NCBI RefSeq assembly: GCF_018437275.1
Contig: NZ_JAAMFK010000003.1
Span: forward strand, 154,867 to 218,866
Length of the DNA stretch: 64,000 nucleotides
Direction of reading: 5' to 3'
From: Fructobacillus broussonetiae
GTDB lineage: Bacteria > Bacillota > Bacilli > Lactobacillales > Lactobacillaceae
How positions within the stretch are numbered: the first letter of the stretch is position 1; each line of letters starts with the position of its first letter. The notes under the pieces were generated by a model that did not search any database, had not been told where the DNA came from, and saw nothing but the letters and a program-made list of their open reading frames with translations. Both the position numbers and the translations under genes were made by a program. This document shows positions 47,214 to 55,505 of this stretch, piece by piece.

Positions 47214-47319
47214 TAAAGATGTATAAAATTTTTAAATACTACCATAGTCGGAAGGTTATTTAACCTTTATGATCGCTAACAGATTTTTCTTTTAATTCTC
47301 ATTTCAGATTGGAGTCACT

Positions 47320-49185
47320 ATGAAAATCGCTCTTATTGGTGCAGGGCCTAGAAACCTCGCCATTTTGGGCCGACTAATCTTTTTAGCCGACAAAACAACA
47401 TATCTTGATATCGATATGTATGACCGTTCCCCCATCGGAGGACGGGTTTGGGATCCATTTTTGGAGAACAACCACACCTTTTTGATGAACACTGCACCTA
47501 ATCAAGTGACTCTGTTCGATGATTTCGAGATGGATGACCAAGAATTACAAATCGAGCGACCTAACTTGCTTTCGTGGGCACAAACGATAGCCTTTGATTA
47601 TTTGAAGGATCATCCTGAGTACCCTTCCATCTACCAAGATGAGGTCTTATCACTTGTCTCTTCAAATGACTTCGCATCCCGCGGGCTTTTCGGAATTTAC
47701 GCGGCTTGGTTCTTTGAACTTTTGCAATCCGTTTCATCGTCAAACATCAACATCAATTTCTACGAGGATTACGTTGTTGACATGGAAAAGGGAAAGAAGC
47801 GTTTCGCTATCCGAACTGAAAGTGGGGCCGAAAGGAAGTACGATCGCGTTGTTTTCGCACCGGGACACATTGATAATAAGCCGAATGAAAAGCAGCAGAA
47901 TTTAATCAATTTTGCCAATGATAAGGGGCTTCAATACTTCCCTGCTTCACATCCCGCGGAAAATAATTTTGAAAACATCGACGAAAATAATCAGGTTCTC
48001 ATTGAAGGGCTTGGTCTTTCCTTCTTTGACGTTATTCTTTCTCTCACCGCGGGGAAAGGCGGTGTTTTCATCACAGAGACAGATGGTTCTTTGACTTACC
48101 ACTCTTCCGGACATGAACCACGCATCGTTGCCGGATCCTTTAACGGACTTCCGCCTCGTGCAAAAGGAATCAACCAAAAAGAAGCTTCTCAACTTTATCA
48201 ACCTCGTTTTTTCACTTTGGAAAATCTAAAAGCGAAAGCGAACTTAAACATGGGTCACCTTCCCTATGATGTCTTCATGAAGACCTTAAAGATGGAGCTG
48301 ACCTACAAATCTTTGTATAACCAAATTATTCAAGCTGATTTCCCAATTGGCACCCTTCGATCAAAGGTAGCAAAGTTTATAGAGGATCCGGATAATTGGC
48401 CAAAGATAAACGATACGTTTGATTTAAACTTTGATGTTGAAATTGATTGGGATTCAAAGGTTTTCCCTGCAATGAATCAAACGGATGCTTCCACGTACAA
48501 AGAATTTGTCATTCAACACATTCAATCTGATATTCGTTCCGCCGAATTAGGTAACGATTGGTCACCACTGACTGGTGCTTACGATATCTTACGGGATGTA
48601 CGAGACATTGTTCGAACACTTTATAATGATGGTTATTTCACTGATTCGGATTATCAACTCATGCTTACTAGCTTCAAGCAGTTTGATAACCAACTATCCG
48701 CTGGTCCCCCTTTGATTCGAATGCGACAACTTCTTGCATTAATTGAAGCAGGTGTTATTCAGATTGCTGGTCCCGGATTCAAAACGGGGCACAACGAGCA
48801 ACTTTTTACGGCCAGTGATTCCTTACATCAGCACTTCGAAGCTGACGTGCTAATTGAGGCACGTCTTTCAACCATCGATTTCCGAATCGCCAAATCTTCA
48901 TTGGTTCAATCATTAGTTAAAAAAGGTCTTATCACTTCAAACGATCGTCTCGTTAACACCAATGGCGACTTAGTATTAGCTCACACAGTTAAGGTTGATC
49001 TCGACACACTAACCGTTGTGGACAAAGACAATCATCCCGTCAAAGGGTTCTTCGTCTCTGGTATTCCATTGGAAGGATCACGATGGTTTAACACTGTTAT
49101 TCCTCGACCTTACGTACACACGTTACTATTTCAAGAATCAAAGCTGTTGGTCAACGAACTATTATCCCGAAAACACAAAAAATAA
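47320..49185 (+). CDS. Large FAD/NAD(P)-binding oxidoreductase-like protein
   Basis: A 621-residue protein with a Rossmann dinucleotide fingerprint at the N-terminus (ALIGAGPRNLAILGRL) and a second fingerprint-like GLGLSFFDVILSL near residue 235. This fits the NAD_binding_9 (FAD-NAD(P)-binding) family seen in lactobacilli. The reaction is unknown; relatives include putative monooxygenases and lysine/ornithine N-hydroxylase-like proteins. It is a single-gene unit with a consensus promoter and terminator, on the plus strand against local bias. Confidence 0.8.
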   Translation: MKIALIGAGPRNLAILGRLIFLADKTTYLDIDMYDRSPIGGRVWDPFLENNHTFLMNTAPNQVTLFDDFEMDDQELQIERPNLLSWAQTIAFDYLKDHPEYPSIYQDEVLSLVSSNDFASRGLFGIYAAWFFELLQSVSSSNININFYEDYVVDMEKGKKRFAIRTESGAERKYDRVVFAPGHIDNKPNEKQQNLINFANDKGLQYFPASHPAENNFENIDENNQVLIEGLGLSFFDVILSLTAGKGGVFITETDGSLTYHSSGHEPRIVAGSFNGLPPRAKGINQKEASQLYQPRFFTLENLKAKANLNMGHLPYDVFMKTLKMELTYKSLYNQIIQADFPIGTLRSKVAKFIEDPDNWPKINDTFDLNFDVEIDWDSKVFPAMNQTDASTYKEFVIQHIQSDIRSAELGNDWSPLTGAYDILRDVRDIVRTLYNDGYFTDSDYQLMLTSFKQFDNQLSAGPPLIRMRQLLALIEAGVIQIAGPGFKTGHNEQLFTASDSLHQHFEADVLIEARLSTIDFRIAKSSLVQSLVKKGLITSNDRLVNTNGDLVLAHTVKVDLDTLTVVDKDNHPVKGFFVSGIPLEGSRWFNTVIPRPYVHTLLFQESKLLVNELLSRKHKK

Positions 49186-49218
49186 AAAAAAGGCGCTGAA
49201 TAAATTAGCGCCCTTTTT
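49184..49218. terminator. Bidirectional terminator between convergent genes
   Basis: GGCGCT and AGCGCC arms with A and T runs. Confidence 0.75.
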
Positions 49219-50107
49219 TATTCATTTAAAAAAGATAACTTTAGTTCTTTTACATCGTCCGTATCGAAGTCATTAATTCCATGATGACCACCTTCAAGCC
49301 AATAAGTTTTTGCTTTCTTTCCAGTCATCTTTTCATAACGCTCGACCATCTTCACGCTCTGTTGAAACGGAACAACTTGGTCAGCAGTTCCAGCCATTGC
49401 AAAAATTTCCGGCATTTTCTTGCTGAAATAATTAGCGGGGTTTCCTTGCGCAATCTGAATTGACGCTTCTTCAACCGGAAGTCCTGCTACAGCCAGCCCC
49501 TCAAAAGACTTAGGCGATCCTGATTCTGAATATTTCGGTTGAATATGGCCTTCCTCAAATTGTTCTTTAAAGACATCAAATTCATAGGGACCATAAGAGG
49601 CAATCACCTTTTTAATTTCTGGCATGTCTTTCAAATTATCATTCAAGCCTTTAACGTAGCCGAGCTTTACACCTGCTGTTGCTGAGGCACGGTTAGCATC
49701 GCTAACTGTGCTCCAGAAGATTCTCCAGTCAGATAGAAGCGATTAACGTCTAAACCAAATTCATTTGCTCGTTTTTTCAACTGGATTAATACAGCCCTCA
49801 CTTCGGCAACCTGTTTTGGAAAAGCGTAATTTGAATCTGAAATCAAAGCATAATTCATCGAGGCCAACGCAAAGCCTTCAGTTACCAATTTCATATTAGG
49901 TTGTAGTTTATTAGTCGATTTTTCACCCCTGACAAGACCACCACCCTGCAAATCTAAAATAAGAGGGTGCTTTCCATCACCTTTGGGAACATACAAGTCG
50001 TACAATTCCCATTCATTTGGTCCATAAGATAAGTTGGCAACCTTCTTTTCAACATCTTCAGGCACCTTGACAGCGTCAAAAGTCATCTTTAAATCTTTAA
50101 ACAACAT
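49218..50107 (-). pseudogene. Alpha/beta hydrolase (esterase/lipase-like), frameshifted
   Basis: The first frame (from ATG 50107, MLFKDLKMTF, after AAAGGAGG) has ILDLQGGGLVRGEKS, an oxyanion-type strand, and the nucleophile elbow GESSGAQLAM. It then ends in PQQQQV at 49667. The next frame continues SATAGVKLGYVKGLNDN and on to the C-terminal part, with a catalytic-type AGTADQVVPF and EGGHHG. One missing base near 49690 (a GTGGCC read as GTGCC) explains this. Together they make a BD-FAE-like esterase of about 295 residues. Confidence 0.8.
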
Positions 50108-50122
50108 CATTCCTCCTTTCAT

Positions 50123-50138
50123 TGTTTCACGTGAAACA
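50123..50138. promoter_or_regulatory. parS site 1 (ParB binding)
   Basis: TGTTTCACGTGAAACA, a perfect 16-base palindrome matching the Firmicutes parS consensus. It lies about 3.8 kb from dnaA and just upstream of the broken hydrolase gene. Confidence 0.88.
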
Positions 50139-50150
50139 CCAAAACAAAAT

Positions 50151-50166
50151 TGTTTCACGTGAAACA
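50151..50166. promoter_or_regulatory. parS site 2 (ParB binding)
   Basis: A second identical TGTTTCACGTGAAACA, 28 bases from the first. Here the palindrome extends to 20 bases with AT on the left and AT on the right. No parA or parB gene is in the window. Confidence 0.88.
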
Positions 50167-50172
50167 ATCCTA

Positions 50173-50207
50173 AAGAAAAAGCCAAGAGTCTCCTCTGGCT
50201 TAATTAC
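50173..50207 (-). terminator. Terminator after the 56-residue membrane protein
   Basis: AAGCCAGAG-GAGA-CTCTTGGCTT with one bulge and TTTTTC. Confidence 0.55.
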
Positions 50208-50230
50208 TAGTTAACTTTCTTTAACTTTCC

Positions 50231-50401
50231 TTAATCTTTTCCGTTCTTGCGATTGTCCCACAAATAAACAACTAACAGCATAAAGCTAGCTAATTCAGCT
50301 GTCAAAATTGCTGTCTCCATTGCACGAAAAACCCAAGATACAACAGAAATAAACAAAAGAACCAAAGCAATAATCGCCGTGTAAACTGTCGTTACTTTCA
50401 T
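50231..50401 (-). CDS. Small two-helix membrane protein
   Basis: A 56-residue protein, MKVTTVYTAIIALVLLFISV at the start and a charged tail WDNRKNGKD. Two membrane helices span about 7-25 and 34-48. GGGAGG lies 6 bases before the ATG, and a terminator follows, so I regard it as real although short. It follows the MscL-like gene by 28 bases on the same strand and may be its partner. I recognise no family. Confidence 0.6.
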   Translation of the reverse strand: MKVTTVYTAIIALVLLFISVVSWVFRAMETAILTAELASFMLLVVYLWDNRKNGKD

Positions 50402-50429
50402 CGTCGTTCCTCCCCTAATCTCTTTCAGA

Positions 50430-50930
50430 TTAACCTTTTCTCTTTAAAAGTTCAATTATTTCCTTTTGCAAGGTAATATTTTGTCGAACCAATTCGTTAT
50501 TTTCCTTTTGTAAGGCTTGCTGGTCGAGAGAATCTTGGTGCGGCTCATCATAACCCCACTTCTCTTCTTCAGTTCCGATTAACCAATTGTTGATGAATTG
50601 AATAAAGTAAAAGACAGCCAACGAAATTGCTAAAAGCGTCAATGATGAAGCGATAAAGGTCGACAACGACTCACTAGTTTGTTCCATCTTGAATTGGTGA
50701 TCTGCACGAATCAACCAAGACCACAACGCCTTGAAGAAATTAAAAGTTAAAGACACAAGATCTTTAACCGTCGAACCGAATGCATTACCAACAACAACCG
50801 AAATTACGAAAGTTAGTAAATTAGGCGCAAAAATAAATCGACGAAAGGCAATCATACCTGCGGATGACCTTTCAACGAATTCGTCACGCTGAATCTTTAA
50901 TTCCTCTTTTGTCTTTGTTTTAAATAACAT
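50430..50930 (-). CDS. MscL-like mechanosensitive channel protein
   Basis: A 166-residue membrane protein with an amphipathic N-terminus and helix RFIFAPNLLTFVISVVVGNAFGSTVKDLV, which resembles TM1 of MscL (the GxxxG-type VVVGNAFGS). TM2 is at about 100-120, followed by a charged coiled-coil-like tail (EKENNELVRQNITLQKEI-type). It is longer than E. coli MscL (136) in the loop and tail, so it may be a divergent family member rather than the orthologue. The likely role is an osmotic safety valve. Confidence 0.65.
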   Translation of the reverse strand: MLFKTKTKEELKIQRDEFVERSSAGMIAFRRFIFAPNLLTFVISVVVGNAFGSTVKDLVSLTFNFFKALWSWLIRADHQFKMEQTSESLSTFIASSLTLLAISLAVFYFIQFINNWLIGTEEEKWGYDEPHQDSLDQQALQKENNELVRQNITLQKEIIELLKRKG

Positions 50931-51030
50931 AAGCCCTCCGGGGATTTTAATGATTTCATTTCTTTCTATTATACGTCAGAATGTAACAAGAAAAAAGTCT
51001 GACGCCCTTTGTAGCAGGAAAAAAGAGCAA

Positions 51031-51057
51031 TAAAAAAAGGACAGCCGAACTGTCCGT
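51031..51057 (-). terminator. corA-like gene terminator
   Basis: GGACAG-TTCGG-CTGTCC followed by TTTTTTT. Confidence 0.75.
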
Positions 51058-51062
51058 TAAAT

Positions 51063-51986
51063 TTACTTTTTTAAGAAACCATAACGGTGGAAAAGATAAG
51101 TTGCTCCAGTCATCATAGCGACCATAATGATAATCGTTACCCACCATCCAGAATGGTGTGCGGCGAATGGAAGATAATCAACGTTCTCTCCGTAGAATCC
51201 AGAAACGATTGTTGGAATCGTGAAGACAATCGAGTATACCGTCAACACTTTCATCGTCCAGTTCAGGTCTCGATTACCGAGTGTGTCTGTCGCTTTCGTA
51301 ACGGCATTAATCACTTCCATTGCTAAGCCAGACATATCCCGGGCCTGCTCAACCTCAACGCGTACTTCATCAAGAAGATCCAAGTCTTCAACTGATACGT
51401 GAGCTTGATATGACCTTCTGATTTGTTCCAACATGATCAAGTTATTAGCCAGTGAATTCTGAAGATAAATCATCTGAATCTGCAAATGAAGCAAATCGTT
51501 CGTTTGTTTCGTTAACTGCTTTTGATTACCAAACTGTGCTTGAATGGCGCGACGTTGACGATTAATCTCGGTGATTTCTTCACCATACATTGTCATTAAT
51601 GGATAGATACCCGTAAAGAGGAACTCAAAGACTGATAACTTGTCATCATCATCTCTTTTCGTATCGTGGCGACCAGCTAAGATTTCTTTCTTTACGTAAT
51701 CAGTTGGTCGGTGTGAAAAGGTATAGATGTCACCGTGAACCAAGACGATTCCAATTGGGCGCGTCAAAACCGGTTCAGGTTCAGCAGAAATCACATCAAG
51801 AATGATTAAAGCCTCATCAGCATCGGGATCGAACTCCATTCGAACCGATTCATTCCGATCGTTTGCATATCCTAACATCTGCTCGGTCAAACCATGCTCT
51901 TTTAAAAGAACGGTGTGGTCCTCTTCCGACATGTTGGTGATGTGAAACCAACGAAAGTTGGGTGTTTGTTTTAACATTTCAATCAT
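51063..51986 (-). CDS. corA: CorA-family divalent cation transporter
   Basis: A 307-residue CorA-like protein with a large cytoplasmic N-terminal domain and two C-terminal membrane helices (about 240-262 and 278-298). It should take up magnesium or a related cation. The loop between the helices reads FYGENVDYLP, where the canonical selectivity motif is YGMN, so the Met is replaced by Glu. AGGTGG precedes the ATG. Confidence 0.88.
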   Translation of the reverse strand: MIEMLKQTPNFRWFHITNMSEEDHTVLLKEHGLTEQMLGYANDRNESVRMEFDPDADEALIILDVISAEPEPVLTRPIGIVLVHGDIYTFSHRPTDYVKKEILAGRHDTKRDDDDKLSVFEFLFTGIYPLMTMYGEEITEINRQRRAIQAQFGNQKQLTKQTNDLLHLQIQMIYLQNSLANNLIMLEQIRRSYQAHVSVEDLDLLDEVRVEVEQARDMSGLAMEVINAVTKATDTLGNRDLNWTMKVLTVYSIVFTIPTIVSGFYGENVDYLPFAAHHSGWWVTIIIMVAMMTGATYLFHRYGFLKK

Positions 51987-52031
51987 GGTGAACCACCTTT
52001 TTTGAAAACATCAAGGACAAAAAACCAACCC

Positions 52032-52877
52032 TTAGCGCTTCTTTTTCTTTGAGCGAGTAGCCTTGCGAACCTTACGAGCCTTTGCCTTTTCAAGTTCACG
52101 TGCGGCCTTACGTTCCGCGCGCATCTTGAATGGGTTTTGCAAGAAGAAAGTTTGAATCATCTGGAAGAGGTTTGAAACCACCCAGTACAATGAAACGGCA
52201 GAAGGCAAAGCCAATGAAGTAAAGAAGATAATGAATGGGAATACGAAAGGCAAAACCTTTGTAAAGCCATTCTGCTGTGGGTTAGCCATGGTTGACAAGA
52301 ATGAAGACCCGAAAGTAAACAGGGCTGCCAACACAGGCAAAATGATGTAAGGATCAGATTGCCCAAGGTTCAACCAAAGGAATGAACCAGAACGAAGAAC
52401 AGGAGAATTATGAATTCCTTGGTACAAGGCAATCAAAACAGGCATCTGTACCAAAAGCGGCAACATTGAAGCAAAAGGTGAAACCCCGTGCTCCTTATAC
52501 AATGCCTGTTGTTCTTGGGCCAACAATGTTCTTGTTTCGGTATCCTTAGAAGAATACTTTTCCTGCAAAGCTTTAATTTCGTCTTGCATTCCTTGCATCT
52601 TCTTCATGGAATCCATTTGATAGACCATCAATGGAAGCACCAAGAAACGAACGAAAATTGTAAAGATGACAATCCCTAATCCGTAAGAAGTGTTAAACCA
52701 TGAAGCAACACCAAGAATAGAACGAATAAAGAACGCAACAAAAGTTCCCCAGATTCCAGAACCAGCAATGGGTGCTGAATAGGAATGGTTAGCTGTAACA
52801 ATCCCTACTAAGGCCAGGATCGCCAAGAGTAGCGGGAACCAACCGATAATTTGATACCATTTTTTGAGTCGTGCCAT
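52032..52877 (-). CDS. yidC: Membrane protein insertase YidC
   Basis: A 281-residue Oxa1/YidC-family insertase with five to six helices. It has the conserved hydrophilic groove region (GLGIVIFTIFVRFLVLPLMV with the key Arg) and a basic C-terminal tail rich in Lys and Arg (KARKVRKATRSKKKKR). The expected lipoprotein Cys is not obvious. It follows rnpA immediately, the standard order rpmH-rnpA-yidC. Confidence 0.95.
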   Translation of the reverse strand: MARLKKWYQIIGWFPLLLAILALVGIVTANHSYSAPIAGSGIWGTFVAFFIRSILGVASWFNTSYGLGIVIFTIFVRFLVLPLMVYQMDSMKKMQGMQDEIKALQEKYSSKDTETRTLLAQEQQALYKEHGVSPFASMLPLLVQMPVLIALYQGIHNSPVLRSGSFLWLNLGQSDPYIILPVLAALFTFGSSFLSTMANPQQNGFTKVLPFVFPFIIFFTSLALPSAVSLYWVVSNLFQMIQTFFLQNPFKMRAERKAARELEKAKARKVRKATRSKKKKR

Positions 52878-52878
52878 T

Positions 52879-53223
52879 TTAATCTTCCTTTAGTAGTTTT
52901 GCTAAGCGGAGAACGTGGATGATCTGCTTTTTAATGAAAGCTTGCGATGCACCCGCGACATTTGGTCGTGCTATTACTAGTATATCTGTCTTTTGATCAA
53001 TCTGCGGCTTTAATTCGAGAATTGACTGTCGAATCCGCCTTTTGACGTGCACACGATCATGGGCCTTTCCAACCTTTTTTCCAACGGAAAGTCCAAGACG
53101 GAAGTGCTTTTGATCTTTCTTTTGTAATCGATAAACCACGAAGTACTTATTGGCCACCGACTGATGACGATCAAAGACCTTTTGAAACTCCTCTGGTTTT
53201 TTTATCCGAAATGACTTACGCAT
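52879..53223 (-). CDS. rnpA: Ribonuclease P protein component
   Basis: A 114-residue basic protein that helps the RNase P RNA cut tRNA leaders. The RNR-type motif region is [19 protein letters not shown]. It is one base from yidC and downstream of rpmH. A small hairpin GCAGAA/TTCTGC (about 53246-53263) precedes it. Confidence 0.95.
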   Translation of the reverse strand: MRKSFRIKKPEEFQKVFDRHQSVANKYFVVYRLQKKDQKHFRLGLSVGKKVGKAHDRVHVKRRIRQSILELKPQIDQKTDILVIARPNVAGASQAFIKKQIIHVLRLAKLLKED

Positions 53224-53278
53224 AGCTATACCGAACCTTTATGTACGCAGAATAACTTCTGCATGAAATTTTATGAAA

Positions 53279-53305
53279 ATAAAAAGGCCACTGCAAGCAG
53301 CGACC
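53279..53305 (-). terminator. Partial terminator between rpmH and rnpA
   Basis: AGGTCGCTGC-TT-GCAGTGGCCT with G-U pairs and a T-rich tail. It may lower rnpA relative to rpmH. Confidence 0.55.
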
Positions 53306-53308
53306 TGT

Positions 53309-53443
53309 TTAGGCAGATAATACCTTGCGGCCCTTCGCGCGGCGGCGAGCCAAAACCTTGCGACCGTTGCTCGTTGACATACGCTTACGGAAACCGTGTA
53401 CGCGTTCGCGGTGACGCTTCTTTGGTTGGAATGTACGTTTCAT
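53309..53443 (-). CDS. rpmH: Ribosomal protein L34
   Basis: A 44-residue, very basic protein of the large ribosomal subunit. [20 protein letters not shown] and the ending GRKVLSA are the universal L34 pattern. The ATG follows TGGAGG. It sits next to the origin, as in most bacteria. Confidence 0.97.
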   Translation of the reverse strand: MKRTFQPKKRHRERVHGFRKRMSTSNGRKVLARRRAKGRKVLSA

Positions 53444-53497
53444 CAGGATTTACCTCCATTAATAATTTGTCTGCAAAATCTTTGCAATTCGAGAATA

Positions 53498-53526
53498 ATC
53501 ATACCATGGATACCCCGGCCTGGCAA
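53498..53526 (-). promoter_or_regulatory. rpmH operon promoter
   Basis: TTGCCA (53521-53526), 17 bases and TATGAT (53498-53503) on the minus strand. Confidence 0.75.
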
Positions 53527-53645
53527 GCAAGACAAGGCAATAAACAAAAGATTATTATATATAGGAAAAAAGATATCCCCTGATTTATCAAAATCGAATC
53601 CAAAGGGCTGGTAAAACTTTGAAAAAAGAAAGTGTTTTCCATGTC

Positions 53646-53800
53646 TTATCCAAAAGTTATCCACATATCCACAGGTTGTTCTTTAAGGATTGGGGAAAAC
53701 GTGGATTTCTTGTTCATAACTGATAAAGCCAGTCTTTTCTTTGTGGATAATCTCTTGAATAACTGTTTTTAGCGAATTTTTGTTCCCTTTTTCATCCACA
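53646..53800. other. Left oriC DnaA-box cluster
   Basis: DnaA boxes lie upstream of dnaA: TTATCCACA at 53657-53665, ATATCCACA at 53665-53673, a near-match TTATCCAAA at 53646-53654, the reverse TGTGGATAA at 53742-53750, and TCATCCACA at 53792-53800. With the cluster after dnaA this forms a two-part origin as in Bacillus. Confidence 0.85.
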
Positions 53801-53885
53801 AGGCCCTATTTTTTTACCAACACCTGGGGGTTTTTACTCCTCTCGATTCTTTTCTGGGGAAAACTATGCCCAACTGTTTTTTTTT

Positions 53886-53893
53886 GCTATACT
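53886..53893 (+). promoter_or_regulatory. dnaA promoter, extended -10
   Basis: GCTATACT preceded by T (TGC-TATACT) about 50 bases before dnaA; the -35 is not clear. DnaA boxes just upstream suggest self-control. Confidence 0.55.
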
Positions 53894-53942
53894 AATTCTG
53901 TATTTAAATCTTTCTTATTATGATTTTAGTTTGGAGCTTTCG

Positions 53943-55322
53943 ATGTCTGAAAACTTAAACCCAAACGAACTCTGGGATCAAATCTCGAGTCGTCTATTTC
54001 CACAAATTGGCCCAATTACTTTTGATGCCTTTGTTGATCCATTAAAACCAATCGGATTCACAGAAGATAATAAGCGTCTTATCCTTTCCGTTCCGGACGA
54101 CAACGCCTCTGCCATTACTGAAAAATGGAAGACGGAGCTTGAAATGAATTTCGTCGAATATGCGACTGAAATTACGGGGCGCTTCATTCGGCCGGACTTG
54201 CGGACGACTGAAAACACGGATGAGAAAAACAGTTTTGTTTCTGCTCCGGTGACTTCCGAACAACACATTCCTTTCTCGCAAGATGCAGGATTGAACCCTG
54301 ACTATACTTTCGACAAGTTTGTTGTTGGGTCTGGTAACGAAAACGCCCGTGCCATTGCTAAGGCAGTCGCTGAAGGACCGGGTAAGGTCTATAATCCATA
54401 CCTCATTTATGGAGGCGTTGGTTTAGGTAAGACCCACTTGATGCAAGCCATCGGAAACCAATTCGCAAAGGATAATCCAAACGCACGTATCAAGTACGCG
54501 ACTGCAGAAGACTTCCTAAACGACTTCACGAATTCTCTTCGTGAAGGTAACCAAGACAACAGTAACGCAACAGCCCTCTTTAAGAAGACGTATCGTTCGC
54601 TCGATATGCTGCTGGTCGATGATATCCAGTTCTGGGCTGGTAAGCCACAAGTTCAAGAAGAATTCTTTAACACTTTCAACGCTTTGACCAAGGCCAACAA
54701 GCAAATTGTCATGACGTCTGACCGTTATCCAAATGACATTCCGGATTTGCAAGATCGTCTTAAATCTCGTTTCGAGCAGGGAATCACATCAGACATTCAA
54801 AAACCTGATGTTCAAACGCGTGTGGCTATCTTGAGAAACTTACAAGACCAAAACGACTTGGATATTCCAAACGATGTCTTACAATTAATTGGTGAAGCAG
54901 TTGACGACAACGTGCGTACATTGGAAGGTGCTTTTCATAAGTTTGAAGCAAAGATTCGCTTCATGAATAAACCAGCAACCATTGAGACGGCCAAATCAAT
55001 TTTGGCTGAAATCAACGCCAACAAGAAGGCGGTTGTTACAGTGCAACGCATCCAAGACGTTGTCGCGACCTACTACATGCAAACGGTTGAAGACATGAAG
55101 TCCTCTCGTCGCCAAGCTAACCTGGTCGAGGCACGACACGTGGCCATTTACTTGACTCGAACGATGACCGATAAGTCCCTACCAGAAATTGGACGGGCCT
55201 TCGGTGACCGAGATCATTCTTCCATTTCGCACGCCTTCAACAAGATTGAAGAACAGGTTGAAAAGGAAAGTAGCATAAAGGAACTGATTCAGGACTTAGC
55301 TGAAACCATAAAAAATGGTTAG
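53943..55322 (+). CDS. dnaA: Chromosomal replication initiator DnaA
   Basis: A 459-residue initiator. I start at the ATG at 53943 (MSENLNPNELWDQIS), five bases after TTTGGAGC. Domain III has Walker A GGVGLGKT (157-164) and Walker B LLVDDIQFW. Domain IV has the DnaA signature around ARHVAIYL and GRAFGDRDHSSISHA. The gene is flanked on both sides by DnaA boxes. Confidence 0.98.
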   Translation: MSENLNPNELWDQISSRLFPQIGPITFDAFVDPLKPIGFTEDNKRLILSVPDDNASAITEKWKTELEMNFVEYATEITGRFIRPDLRTTENTDEKNSFVSAPVTSEQHIPFSQDAGLNPDYTFDKFVVGSGNENARAIAKAVAEGPGKVYNPYLIYGGVGLGKTHLMQAIGNQFAKDNPNARIKYATAEDFLNDFTNSLREGNQDNSNATALFKKTYRSLDMLLVDDIQFWAGKPQVQEEFFNTFNALTKANKQIVMTSDRYPNDIPDLQDRLKSRFEQGITSDIQKPDVQTRVAILRNLQDQNDLDIPNDVLQLIGEAVDDNVRTLEGAFHKFEAKIRFMNKPATIETAKSILAEINANKKAVVTVQRIQDVVATYYMQTVEDMKSSRRQANLVEARHVAIYLTRTMTDKSLPEIGRAFGDRDHSSISHAFNKIEEQVEKESSIKELIQDLAETIKNG

Positions 55323-55328
55323 TCCCCC

Positions 55329-55483
55329 TGTGGATAAGTCATAAAGTTACGAGCAAATCTTACCCAGGTTTATCCACAGGCAAAATGTGATGGTATCAAG
55401 TTTAATGACCTAATCCCCAGAACCCACAGCCCTTATTATTATTACTAGTTATTTATACTAACTATATATATATAACTGCACCC
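55329..55483. other. Right oriC region with AT-rich unwinding element
   Basis: Between dnaA and dnaN are two perfect boxes in opposite orientation, TGTGGATAA (55329-55337) and TTATCCACA (55370-55378), followed by an AT-only stretch (about 55433-55483) with TTATTATTATTAC and an alternating TA run. This is the likely duplex-unwinding element. Confidence 0.8.
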
Positions 55484-55505
55484 GCCACAAAGGAGGCTAT
55501 GTGCT

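Noticed and set aside
53263..53614. Plus-strand frames of 72-106 codons between rpmH and dnaA
   Set aside because: They are antisense to rpmH and its promoter and lack ribosome sites.
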